This document shows positions 1 through 5,400 of a DNA stretch of 5,934 bases, piece after piece. This stretch comes from Gemmatimonadota bacterium (lineage in GTDB: Bacteria > Gemmatimonadota > Gemmatimonadetes > Gemmatimonadales > GWC2-71-9). The translations under genes and the position numbers were made by a program. Each line of letters opens with the position of its first letter. Within the stretch, counting starts at the first letter, position 1. The notes below the pieces were generated by a model that saw nothing but the letters and a program-made list of their open reading frames with translations, was not told the DNA's origin and did not search any database. The stretch lies in assembly GCA_022573095.1 (NCBI GenBank), contig JACZUR010000146.1, positions 1 to 5,934 on the forward strand, in the 5' to 3' direction.

Positions 1-1
1 G

Positions 2-88
2 GATCCGGAAAATTGGTGTCAGTCCTGGGATGACGACCGTTACCGTTATCAGAATGGGCCGCACCATCGGTCAAGAGACCGTTACTAA
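2..88 (+). CDS. Possible 3' end of a truncated plus-strand gene
   Basis: One plus-strand frame is open from the left edge for 28 codons and ends at TAA 86-88. That stop overlaps the stop codon of the convergent antiporter gene. The peptide is rich in Asp, Arg, Tyr, Trp and His (it contains WDDDRYRY), which would suit a hydrophilic C-terminus, but I recognise no family. Two rival readings exist. Another plus frame is open from base 3 to TAG 117-119, and a minus-strand frame could start at ATG 67-65 and run off the edge. At this length all three could be chance. A gene ending here is plausible but unproven. Confidence 0.22.
   Translation, partial: DPENWCQSWDDDRYRYQNGPHHRSRDRY
68..81. repeat. 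Small inverted repeat after the antiporter gene
   Basis: CGGTC-AAGA-GACCG forms a 5-bp stem with a 4-base loop, just beyond the TAG TAA double stop of the antiporter gene. It could be a weak hairpin between convergent genes. There is no T-run on either side, so it is not a standard intrinsic terminator. The 9-mer GACCGTTAC also occurs twice here, at 34-42 and 77-85. Confidence 0.25.
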
Positions 89-1176
89 GGCAAGTAGAAG
101 AAAGCGACAGCCAGGATAGTATAAACTGCCAGCAACTGCACACCTTCCATCCAGTGGGTTTCGCCGTCCTCGGACATGATGGCCATGATTCCGACTGAAG
201 CCGCTATCGCAACCACCTCCATCGTAGTGAACCGCAGGTCCATGGGGGTAGGTCCCACGAAATAGCTCAGAAAAACGAGTAAGGGAGCTACGAAGAGCGC
301 AATCTGAAGCGAAGATCCGACCGCAATATTGATTGAGAGATCCATCTTGTTCTTCAGCGCCATCAGTACGGCGGTCGAGTGTTCAGCCGCATTGCCGATG
401 ATTGCGACAAGGACCACTCCAACAAACACCTCGCTCATACCGACGGACTCGGCAGTGGCTTCAGCCGAACCTACCAGTGACCCACTCATGACTCCGACTA
501 ATATCGCCGTACCGGTCAACACAGCAATTGATTTTCCGCGTGACCACATCTGCACATTCCCATCATGGTCAGACTCGCCCGATCCTCCCGCGTACAGATG
601 CGAATGAGTTCGCAGCACAAAAACGAGCGATAGCACGTACGTCGCCAACAGAATAGCAGAGATGAGCAAGCTCAGGTTTTGTTCACTAACTCCAGCCGAC
701 TCCCCGGCGATCATGTGGAAGGTCGCTGGGATGAGAAGCCCGATTCCACTGAGGAGCAGCATCGTTGCCCCTAAATGGGCGGCGGTGCGATTGAAGCGTT
801 GCGTTTGAAACTTCAGGCCACCGAGCAATGCCGACAGCCCGAACACCAACAGGATATTTCCGATTATCGATCCGGTGATGGACGCCTTTACCAGATCGTA
901 GAGCCCCGACCTGAGTGCCATTACCGCGATGATCAGTTCGGCAGCATTCCCAAAGGCGGCGTTCAATAGGCCGCCGAGCCCGGCGCCTACGTGCTCGGCA
1001 AGATGCTCGGTGGCACGCCCCATGATGCCGGCGAGTGGAATGATCGCGAGAGCTGAAACCACGAACACCCACGACGGTGAGGCGTCAACAACGAACTCAA
1101 TTACCAGCGCAGCGGGGACAAGGATAGAAGCCGCAACGAACAAGACAGGAAAAGGGTTGCCACGATCCGTCTGCAT
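85..1176 (-). CDS. cax: Ca2+/H+ antiporter, CaCA superfamily (Cax/ChaA type)
   Basis: This 363-residue integral membrane protein should export Ca2+ (or a similar cation) across the inner membrane in exchange for protons. It shows the two inverted CaCA repeats. Repeat 1 has GNAAEL at 76-81 (acidic Glu80) and GSIIGN at 102-107. Repeat 2 has GNAAEH at 261-266 (Glu265) and GSSLQIALFVAP at 287-298. About ten or eleven hydrophobic segments are visible. A His/Asp/Gly-rich loop around 190-212 separates the halves, in the usual place of the acidic loop. The C-terminal stretch DGETHWMEGVQLLAVY (337-352) is typical of Cax proteins, and the length is normal. ATG 1176-1174 is the only sensible start, though its Shine-Dalgarno is weak (CGGA). 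The secreted-protein gene lies 93 bp upstream on the same strand. A weak promoter guess (TTGCCG, 17 bases, TAGTGT; 1183-1211) would leave almost no leader. Substrate specificity is inferred from the family. Confidence 0.93.
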   Translation of the reverse strand: MQTDRGNPFPVLFVAASILVPAALVIEFVVDASPSWVFVVSALAIIPLAGIMGRATEHLAEHVGAGLGGLLNAAFGNAAELIIAVMALRSGLYDLVKASITGSIIGNILLVFGLSALLGGLKFQTQRFNRTAAHLGATMLLLSGIGLLIPATFHMIAGESAGVSEQNLSLLISAILLATYVLSLVFVLRTHSHLYAGGSGESDHDGNVQMWSRGKSIAVLTGTAILVGVMSGSLVGSAEATAESVGMSEVFVGVVLVAIIGNAAEHSTAVLMALKNKMDLSINIAVGSSLQIALFVAPLLVFLSYFVGPTPMDLRFTTMEVVAIAASVGIMAIMSEDGETHWMEGVQLLAVYTILAVAFFYLP

Positions 1177-1269
1177 CGTCCGACACTATCACCCGGTCAT
1201 CGTATCGGCAACCCTGTCACACGGCCACGACCGCTGCTGCCCGGACTGTAGAAGCCGGCGATTCTGATG

Positions 1270-1890
1270 CTACGATTCTGGGTCTACAAACTCACTTAGC
1301 ACAGTGATGATGCTGGCCGTCGGCTCCCCCTCTTTGTCGACAAAAGGTAGGTTGAAGTCCGGCGGACCGCTGAGACCGAGATCAGCCGCTGTGACAAACG
1401 GTATGTAGGTGTGGTAGTGCGGCCGCCAGGCACCGACGTTTGTGCCATCATCCGATATCAGGATCTGTCCTGACGAAAGCATGTAGGCGACTGCTGGTCG
1501 CGACGGAATTGGGAGCTCACCTCTTCCGATCGCCTCGGCGATCTCCGCCTCGACTTCGTCCCGCTGTCTCCCCTCGAGGAGCGCCTCAACCAGCCTGATT
1601 TCGATCTGCATGATGGTTCGGCTCGCCTCTTCATCGTAACAGATCGGTTCGAGACTAACGATGCGGCTCCTCCCAACCATGCAGGAAACACCGGAAGTGC
1701 CCTCGACCGCAACCTCGAAGCGATTCCCTCTAAGCACTAGGACCGTAGCTTCACCCGACACGCTCGCGGGTGCCGCGCTGCGGGCGAGTGCTATCTCTTC
1801 AGATTCACTCAGCGCTAAGGGCATCGTCTGCCCCGCAAGAACAGCTGGAAAGCCAGCCGCCGCAAGAATTAAGAAAGATCTCATCGACAT
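1270..1890 (-). CDS. Secreted protein of unknown function, probable ECF regulon member
   Basis: The 206-residue product begins with a signal peptide: Arg4, a hydrophobic core at 5-18, and probable cleavage after Ala19 (VLA-GQ). The mature protein should be periplasmic or exported. It has no further membrane helix. Only two cysteines are present, Cys70 and Cys84, well placed for one disulfide. The middle (about 86-124) is charged and probably helical. The C-terminal third is rich in Gly, Pro and aromatics, with an HYHTYIPF segment at 158-165 and LPFVDKEGEPTA at 181-192. I recall similar uncharacterised secreted proteins (ARSAAP near the N-terminus, two Cys, a late His-rich strand) in environmental genomes, but cannot name a domain. 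ATG 1890-1888 is chosen over the Met two codons later because GGAG (1900-1897) sits 6 bases upstream. The gene follows the anti-sigma gene by 107 bp and has its own ECF-like promoter motif, so it is a likely sigma target. Confidence 0.8.
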   Translation of the reverse strand: MSMRSFLILAAAGFPAVLAGQTMPLALSESEEIALARSAAPASVSGEATVLVLRGNRFEVAVEGTSGVSCMVGRSRIVSLEPICYDEEASRTIMQIEIRLVEALLEGRQRDEVEAEIAEAIGRGELPIPSRPAVAYMLSSGQILISDDGTNVGAWRPHYHTYIPFVTAADLGLSGPPDFNLPFVDKEGEPTASIITVLSEFVDPES

Positions 1891-1903
1891 CTGAATCTCC
1901 TCT

Positions 1904-1921
1904 CCTGCCAGTGACGGCAGG
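1904..1921 (-). other. Hairpin in the leader of the secreted-protein gene
   Basis: CCTGCC (1904-1909) and GGCAGG (1916-1921) form a perfect 6-bp stem around a 6-base loop. If transcription starts near 1934, this hairpin lies in the roughly 44-base leader. Its 3' arm on the minus strand runs into a first GGAG (1905-1902), while a second GGAG (1900-1897), the probable ribosome site, stays free. No T-run follows, so it is not a terminator. It may stabilise the mRNA, tune translation or be a protein-binding palindrome. Confidence 0.4.
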
Positions 1922-1940
1922 TTCAGTCTAAGGTTGCCGT

Positions 1941-1970
1941 TGAGACCGCAGTTAGGACCCAGAAGTTACA
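1941..1970 (-). promoter_or_regulatory. ECF-type promoter for the secreted-protein gene
   Basis: Read on the minus strand, TGTAACTT (1970-1963) is followed after exactly 16 bases by GTCTCA (1946-1941). This fits the general ECF pattern of an AAC-containing -35 and a GTC-type -10. The same nine bases TGTAACTTC, and GTC at the same distance, precede the sigma gene. The predicted start of transcription is near 1934, giving a leader of about 44 bases before ATG 1890. That two such sites fall upstream of the sigma gene and its neighbour makes chance less likely. The promoter is inferred from sequence only. Confidence 0.55.
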
Positions 1971-1997
1971 TGCGGCTCAATACCCAGGTCCGCTCAG

Positions 1998-2678
1998 TTA
2001 CTGCGTCACCGGATCGATCTCTCGAATCTCTAGCGTACCCCCATACTTAATGTGAGGCGACGTCATCGCGATCGCCTCGGCCGCATCGTAGTTCGCCGCT
2101 CGGATGACGAAGTAACCCCCTATATCGGATCTAGCCTGGAGATCCTCGTCACGACTCCGTCCCGTAGGTCCGAGCCACCGGCCCGGGTCGTCTTTCAATT
2201 TTTCGGCTCCCAGCAAACGCGCCTGGGATGCAAGTTGGCCCGCCCACGCAAAATACTCGGAAACCAACTGTTCTGGAGACGTCGACCCCAGCTCCGGTTC
2301 CCCCCTTACCAAAAGTAGAAAACTCGGCGACTGGTCCTCGACTGTCACCGCTGCGGAGCCGCCGCGAGAACTCGCCAGGCCGTATCCGCCTGCGCCGCCA
2401 ATCAAGAGGAATCCCACAGCCGCAGCGGCCGCGAGGAGCGAGTAACGCCTCAGCAGCTTCCGTTCACCAAGCACACGCCCAAGCTCAACCGCTGCAACAG
2501 ACGATGGCTCCGGCTGAGGAAGTTCGCGTAAGCTACTCCAAGTAGCGGTAAACTCACTGCGCCGAAGCGTGCACGCATCACATGAGCGGATGTGTTCCTC
2601 CAACTCGGCCTCGTCGTCATCGGTCAATCGATCCATTAGCGAATCGATTATCAGATCTACTGCTCTCTCGCAGTTCAT
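1998..2678 (-). CDS. Zinc anti-sigma factor with a C-terminal YCII/DGPF-like domain
   Basis: This 226-residue membrane protein should bind and inhibit the ECF sigma factor encoded just upstream. Residues 1-53 form a zinc-finger anti-sigma domain: Cys3, then His29, Cys33 and Cys36 in the HX3CX2C signature. One membrane helix spans about 79-101, after a basic KLLRR (74-78), so the C-terminus should face outside the cytoplasm. Residues 118-222 resemble a YCII/DGPF domain: FLLLVRGEP at 120-128, SPEQLVSEYFAWAGQL at 134-149, GGYFVIRAANYDAAEAIA at 187-204, and YGGTLEIREID at 212-222. The DGPF tetrapeptide is not evident. Start choice: ATG 2678-2676 follows GGAG 8 bases upstream and overlaps the sigma stop as ATGA, indicating translational coupling. 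An earlier in-frame ATG at 2762 would place 28 extra residues inside the sigma gene and is unlikely. The anti-sigma role is firm. The outer domain as sensor is inference. Confidence 0.88.
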   Translation of the reverse strand: MNCERAVDLIIDSLMDRLTDDDEAELEEHIRSCDACTLRRSEFTATWSSLRELPQPEPSSVAAVELGRVLGERKLLRRYSLLAAAAAVGFLLIGGAGGYGLASSRGGSAAVTVEDQSPSFLLLVRGEPELGSTSPEQLVSEYFAWAGQLASQARLLGAEKLKDDPGRWLGPTGRSRDEDLQARSDIGGYFVIRAANYDAAEAIAMTSPHIKYGGTLEIREIDPVTQ

Positions 2679-3217
2679 ACCTCGCTCTCCAATTCTCTCA
2701 GCGCCACATGTAGGTCTCGCATCGCACGATGAGCGCGCGTCTTTACAGCGCTCAGACTGCATTCCAACACCTCTGCGATTTCTGCGTAGCTGAACCCGTG
2801 GAATCGGCTCAGCACGATCACCTCGCGCTTCTCGGGCGTCAGCCGGTACAACGCCTTGTGCAGCAGTTCAATCCTATCATCCGGCTTGCTCAGATCCTTT
2901 CTGATCCGGGCCTCCAACGTGAGCCGTTCGTTCATTTGTCGTTCCTTCTCGATTCGTGCAAGGTGATCCAGACATACATTCCGAACCAGCCTGTAGAGCC
3001 AGGTCGTGAACCGGGAGCGCCCGTCGAAAGTCTTCTGGTACTTCATGACCCGTAGAAAGCTTTCTTGCACCAAATCGTCGGCTACGGACGAATCGCCAGT
3101 CATCCTAAAGCATAGTGAATGGGCCCTGTGGTGATGGCGCGCGAATAATTCTGCAAGAGCGGCTCCCGCTTCCGATCCTCGCGTGAGAATTAACTCTTCG
3201 TCGGTGCTCGCGCTCAA
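2675..3217 (-). CDS. RNA polymerase ECF-family sigma factor (sigma-70 group 4)
   Basis: At 180 residues this is a standard-sized ECF sigma factor with regions 2 and 4 only and no C-terminal extension. Region 2 covers about 21-92: the region 2.2-like stretch ADDLVQESFLRVMK at 46-59, then FTTWLYRLVRNVCLD at 70-84, the part that melts the -10 element. Region 4 covers about 118-176: LTPEKREVIVLSRFHGFSYAEIA at 126-148 in two parts, then the recognition helix SLSAVKTRAHRAMRDL at 154-169, which reads the -35. The start is TTG 3217-3215, with AGG 6 bases upstream. No in-frame ATG or GTG lies between the upstream in-frame stop and this codon, and the next Met (39) is inside region 2. An ECF-like promoter lies directly upstream, suggesting autoregulation. 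The stop overlaps the anti-sigma start. The exact ECF group cannot be assigned by eye. Confidence 0.93.
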   Translation of the reverse strand: MSASTDEELILTRGSEAGAALAELFARHHHRAHSLCFRMTGDSSVADDLVQESFLRVMKYQKTFDGRSRFTTWLYRLVRNVCLDHLARIEKERQMNERLTLEARIRKDLSKPDDRIELLHKALYRLTPEKREVIVLSRFHGFSYAEIAEVLECSLSAVKTRAHRAMRDLHVALRELESEV

Positions 3218-3245
3218 CAGCCGCCTGCTCGTGAAATCATGCAGT

Positions 3246-3275
3246 TTTGACTGATCTTGGCGTTAGGAAGTTACA
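3246..3275 (-). promoter_or_regulatory. ECF-type promoter for the sigma/anti-sigma operon
   Basis: On the minus strand, TGTAACTT (3275-3268) is followed after 16 bases by GTCAAA (3251-3246). The site lies in the 66-bp gap between the malic enzyme stop and the sigma TTG. The predicted transcription start is near 3239, giving a leader of about 22 bases with room for the AGG ribosome site. It matches the motif before the secreted-protein gene in nine -35 bases, spacer length and GTC. It supports a positive autoregulatory loop, as is common for ECF factors. Confidence 0.55.
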
Positions 3276-3283
3276 AAAGCGGT

Positions 3284-4933
3284 TCAGACGAAATCCGGAT
3301 AGTTGGGCTCGTACATGATTGACCGTACGTAGGAGTTCAAATCTTCGGGCCGATCGGCCTCGGCCAGCCCGGCTCGGAAAGCAATCTCAGCAACCACGAC
3401 GGCGATATTGGCGGACACATCTCTTAGTTGGTCGAGTGGTGGATAGATGGAGCCAGTCGCCAGCGTTTCCTCAGAAACCTCACTCGCCAAACACTCGGCC
3501 GCGGCAGCAAACATGTCGCCCGTTATCCTCCGCGCACGCGATGCGATCACTCCCAGCCCCAGACCTGGGAAAATATAGGCGTTGTTAGCCTGCCCAGAGA
3601 CAATGATCCGGCCACCAAGATCAACGGGATCAAATGGGCTGCCACTCGCGAAGATCGCGCGGCCGGCCGTCCACGTATACGCCTGCTCCGCGGTGCACTC
3701 CGAGCGCGAAGTTGGATTCGACAGCGCGAGAATTACGGGTCGCTCATTGATATCAGCCATCTCTCGCACTACGTCTTCCGTAAACGTCTGCCCCTGTCCG
3801 GAAACACCGATCAGGGCCGTCGGTTCCAGCGCTCGGATGGCGTCCCGCAGATCAGCGATTTCCTCGAAGTCGTGCGCGAACGGTTTCTTGTGCTCTGCAA
3901 GATCACTTCTCGAATTGACCACTAGTCCCTTCGAGTCCATGAACCAACACCTTTGAAAGGCTTCGTTCTCACTCATTCCATGAGCCGTCAGTTGGGAGAC
4001 GATGAGGTGCCCGATCCCGGTGGCAGCCGACCCTGCACCAAGGAAGAGAATTTTCTGGGATGCAAGCTCAATTCGCGAGACTCGTCCCGCGGAGATCAGA
4101 CCAGCCAACACAACCGATGCCGTACCCTGTATGTCGTCGTTGAACATCCTGATCTGCGATCGATACTTCTCCAGCAGCCGCACCGCGTTATGGGTCGCGA
4201 AATCCTCAAACTGCAAGATCGCAGCGGGGAACACGTCCCGAACCGCAGCAACGAACTCATCCAAGAATTCGTCATAGTCCGACCCGATAACTCGTTGGAT
4301 CGGGTGGCCAAGATACAACGGATCGTCGCGAAGCTCATGGTTGTTGGTGCCTACATCGAGCGTTATCGGAAGACACCGCGCCGGGTACACTCCGGCGAGC
4401 GCCGTATAGAGTGAAAGCTTCCCAACGGGGATGCCCATGCCCTGGGCTCCGAGATCCCCAAGACCGAGAATCCGCTCGCCATCGGTTACCACAACTACAT
4501 CAATCTCTTGCTCCGGCCAGTTGCGAAGAATTTCCGAGATCGAACCTCGGTCCCCATAGCTAACGTACAGCCCGCGAGGCCTGCGAAAGATGTGGCCGAA
4601 ACGCTTGCAGCCTTCCCCAACCGTCGGCGTGTAGATGATGGGAAGCATCTCGGTGATGTTGTCAATCACCGTGCGATAGAACAAAGTTTCGTTGCGGTCC
4701 TGCAGTTCGATGAGATAGACGTACTTTTCGAGATCGGACTTGTTTGCTCTGAAAGCCTGGAGTATTCGAATCTTCTGTTCTGGCTGACTGAAGACTCTGG
4801 GCGGGAGCAAACCGTGAAGACCGAGCGCCTTCCTTTCGGCCTCCGTAAACGCCGTGCCCTTGTTGAGGCGTGGGTTATGAAGAAGATCAATGCCACGAGG
4901 GAACTTCGAAGGTTTGGTATTTATCTCAGACAT
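3284..4933 (-). CDS. maeA: Malic enzyme, NAD-dependent type (malate to pyruvate and CO2)
   Basis: This 549-residue cytoplasmic enzyme oxidatively decarboxylates malate to pyruvate, linking the TCA cycle to pyruvate and supplying reduced cofactor. It is the long eukaryote-like form (E. coli MaeA has 565 residues). Visible landmarks are IYTPTVGEGC at 100-109 with catalytic Tyr101; TDGERILGLGDLGAQGMGI at 150-168; and Lys172, the expected general base. Metal ligands Glu243 and Asp244 lie in FEDF, and Asp267 in FNDDIQGTA (264-272). The dinucleotide motif is GAGSAATG at 299-306. Later come LSNPTSRSE and NNAYIFPGLGLG, both typical. ATG 4933-4931 is preceded by GAGGG 6 bases upstream. The gene is divergent from the ArsR-type gene and followed after 66 bp by the sigma gene, with no terminator visible. 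NAD rather than NADP use is inferred from overall similarity to MaeA. Confidence 0.95.
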   Translation of the reverse strand: MSEINTKPSKFPRGIDLLHNPRLNKGTAFTEAERKALGLHGLLPPRVFSQPEQKIRILQAFRANKSDLEKYVYLIELQDRNETLFYRTVIDNITEMLPIIYTPTVGEGCKRFGHIFRRPRGLYVSYGDRGSISEILRNWPEQEIDVVVVTDGERILGLGDLGAQGMGIPVGKLSLYTALAGVYPARCLPITLDVGTNNHELRDDPLYLGHPIQRVIGSDYDEFLDEFVAAVRDVFPAAILQFEDFATHNAVRLLEKYRSQIRMFNDDIQGTASVVLAGLISAGRVSRIELASQKILFLGAGSAATGIGHLIVSQLTAHGMSENEAFQRCWFMDSKGLVVNSRSDLAEHKKPFAHDFEEIADLRDAIRALEPTALIGVSGQGQTFTEDVVREMADINERPVILALSNPTSRSECTAEQAYTWTAGRAIFASGSPFDPVDLGGRIIVSGQANNAYIFPGLGLGVIASRARRITGDMFAAAAECLASEVSEETLATGSIYPPLDQLRDVSANIAVVVAEIAFRAGLAEADRPEDLNSYVRSIMYEPNYPDFV

Positions 4934-4998
4934 CCTTTGCCCTCACGGCTTCCCTCTGCGAAGTCTAGCTACGAATAGTGCGCCAGGTAAGCGACAAA

Positions 4999-5018
4999 CA
5001 TGACCCGGAAGCATGACC
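4999..5018. repeat. Short direct repeat in the divergent intergenic region
   Basis: CATGACC occurs at 4999-5005 and 5012-5018, 13 bases apart centre to centre, between the malic enzyme and the ArsR-type gene. It could be a regulator site for the malic enzyme promoter, but two 7-mers are weak evidence. I could not place a convincing malic enzyme promoter in this 145-bp gap. The best weak option reads TTACCT, 17 bases, TAGACT on the minus strand. Confidence 0.2.
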
Positions 5019-5042
5019 TCGATTACGGGTATGCGTACACAC

Positions 5043-5071
5043 TTGCTTAATAATAGACATAAGTCTATACT
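5043..5071 (+). promoter_or_regulatory. Housekeeping-type promoter for the ArsR/SRPBCC operon
   Basis: TTGCTT (5043-5048) and TATACT (5066-5071) are separated by 17 bases, the ideal spacing for a main sigma-70 promoter. Each differs from consensus by only one to three bases. Transcription should begin near 5078, one base before the GTG start codon of the repressor. The -10 box lies inside the first copy of the inverted repeat at 5059-5074, so a bound repressor would block polymerase. Confidence 0.6.
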
Positions 5072-5090
5072 TATATAAGTGATAACTTAT
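5059..5090. promoter_or_regulatory. Tandem 16-bp palindromic operator, probably for the ArsR-type repressor
   Basis: Two abutting copies of ATAAGT-N4-ACTTAT lie at 5059-5074 (spacer CTAT) and 5075-5090 (spacer GATA). All four half-sites are exact. The junction also forms a perfect 12-bp palindrome, ACTTATATAAGT (5069-5080), and TAGAC-ATAA-GTCTA (5054-5067) overlaps the left copy. The array covers the -10 box, the likely transcription start and the first four codons. ArsR/SmtB dimers bind AT-rich inverted repeats of this sort, so two dimers side by side are plausible. Which protein binds is inferred from position. Confidence 0.6.
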
Positions 5091-5393
5091 ACTAATGCTC
5101 TCGAGGCTCTGGCGGACCCCCGCAGGCGATCAATCCTCGAACTTCTGAGGAAAAAGCCTCAGTCCGTAGGCGCTCTGGCTAGGAAGCTGCCAGTAACGCA
5201 GCCCGCCGTTTCGCAACACCTCAGGGTGCTGCGGGAAGCCGGTCTCGTCGGCGTAGAACAGCACGCAAACAGACGTGTCTATAGCGTTGCGCCGGACGGA
5301 TTGCTGGCTTTGCGCAGTTACATCGATTCGTTCTGGGACGATGTCTTGAACACCTTTGTGGACTCGACTCCAAAGGGAGCAAACAGAAAGTGA
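5079..5393 (+). CDS. ArsR-family winged-helix transcriptional repressor
   Basis: This 104-residue DNA-binding protein has the ArsR fold throughout. ALADPRRRSILELL (10-23) is the family's opening helix. SVGALARKL (29-37) and TQPAVSQHLRVLREAGLV (40-57) form the helix-turn-helix, and the wing follows at about 58-70 (RRVYSV). It has no cysteine and no ELCVC metal site, so it is probably not a metal sensor. It looks more like the autoregulatory ArsR proteins paired with SRPBCC genes. GTG 5079-5081 is the only possible start: an in-frame TAA (5076-5078) precedes it, and no in-frame ATG lies before the fold. There is no Shine-Dalgarno, and the predicted transcription start is one base upstream, so translation may be leaderless. 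The SRPBCC gene follows by 7 bp. Autorepression is inferred from the operator array. Confidence 0.9.
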   Translation: MITYTNALEALADPRRRSILELLRKKPQSVGALARKLPVTQPAVSQHLRVLREAGLVGVEQHANRRVYSVAPDGLLALRSYIDSFWDDVLNTFVDSTPKGANRK

Positions 5394-5400
5394 GGATTCG

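Noticed and set aside
1..6. GGATCC at the left edge as a biological signal
   Set aside because: It is a BamHI site exactly at the end, so more likely a cloning or trimming boundary than a feature.
686..1072. Minus-strand open frame within the antiporter gene, and similar frames at 929-1267 and 2228-2545
   Set aside because: These are out-of-frame readings of well-supported genes, with biased, low-information protein sequences.
1259..1280. Direct repeat CGATTCTG (1259-1266 and 1273-1280) around the secreted-protein stop codon
   Set aside because: Only 8 bases, no further copies and no associated element, so probably chance.
1971..1997. Possible terminator after the anti-sigma gene
   Set aside because: Only a 4-bp GCGG/CCGC pairing is present, with no T-run.
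2679..2762. Longer anti-sigma start at ATG 2762
   Set aside because: It would add 28 residues read within the sigma gene. ATG 2678 has a good Shine-Dalgarno, an ATGA overlap and places Cys3 where zinc anti-sigma factors have it.
3428..4414. Long plus-strand open frames (3428-3925, 3953-4414) opposite the malic enzyme gene
   Set aside because: They are antisense to a strongly conserved enzyme and encode Arg/Pro-rich sequence with no recognisable domain.
5356..5400. Longer SRPBCC start at ATG 5356
   Set aside because: The extra 15 residues lie inside the repressor gene and do not resemble the family. GTG 5401 has GAGG at the right distance.
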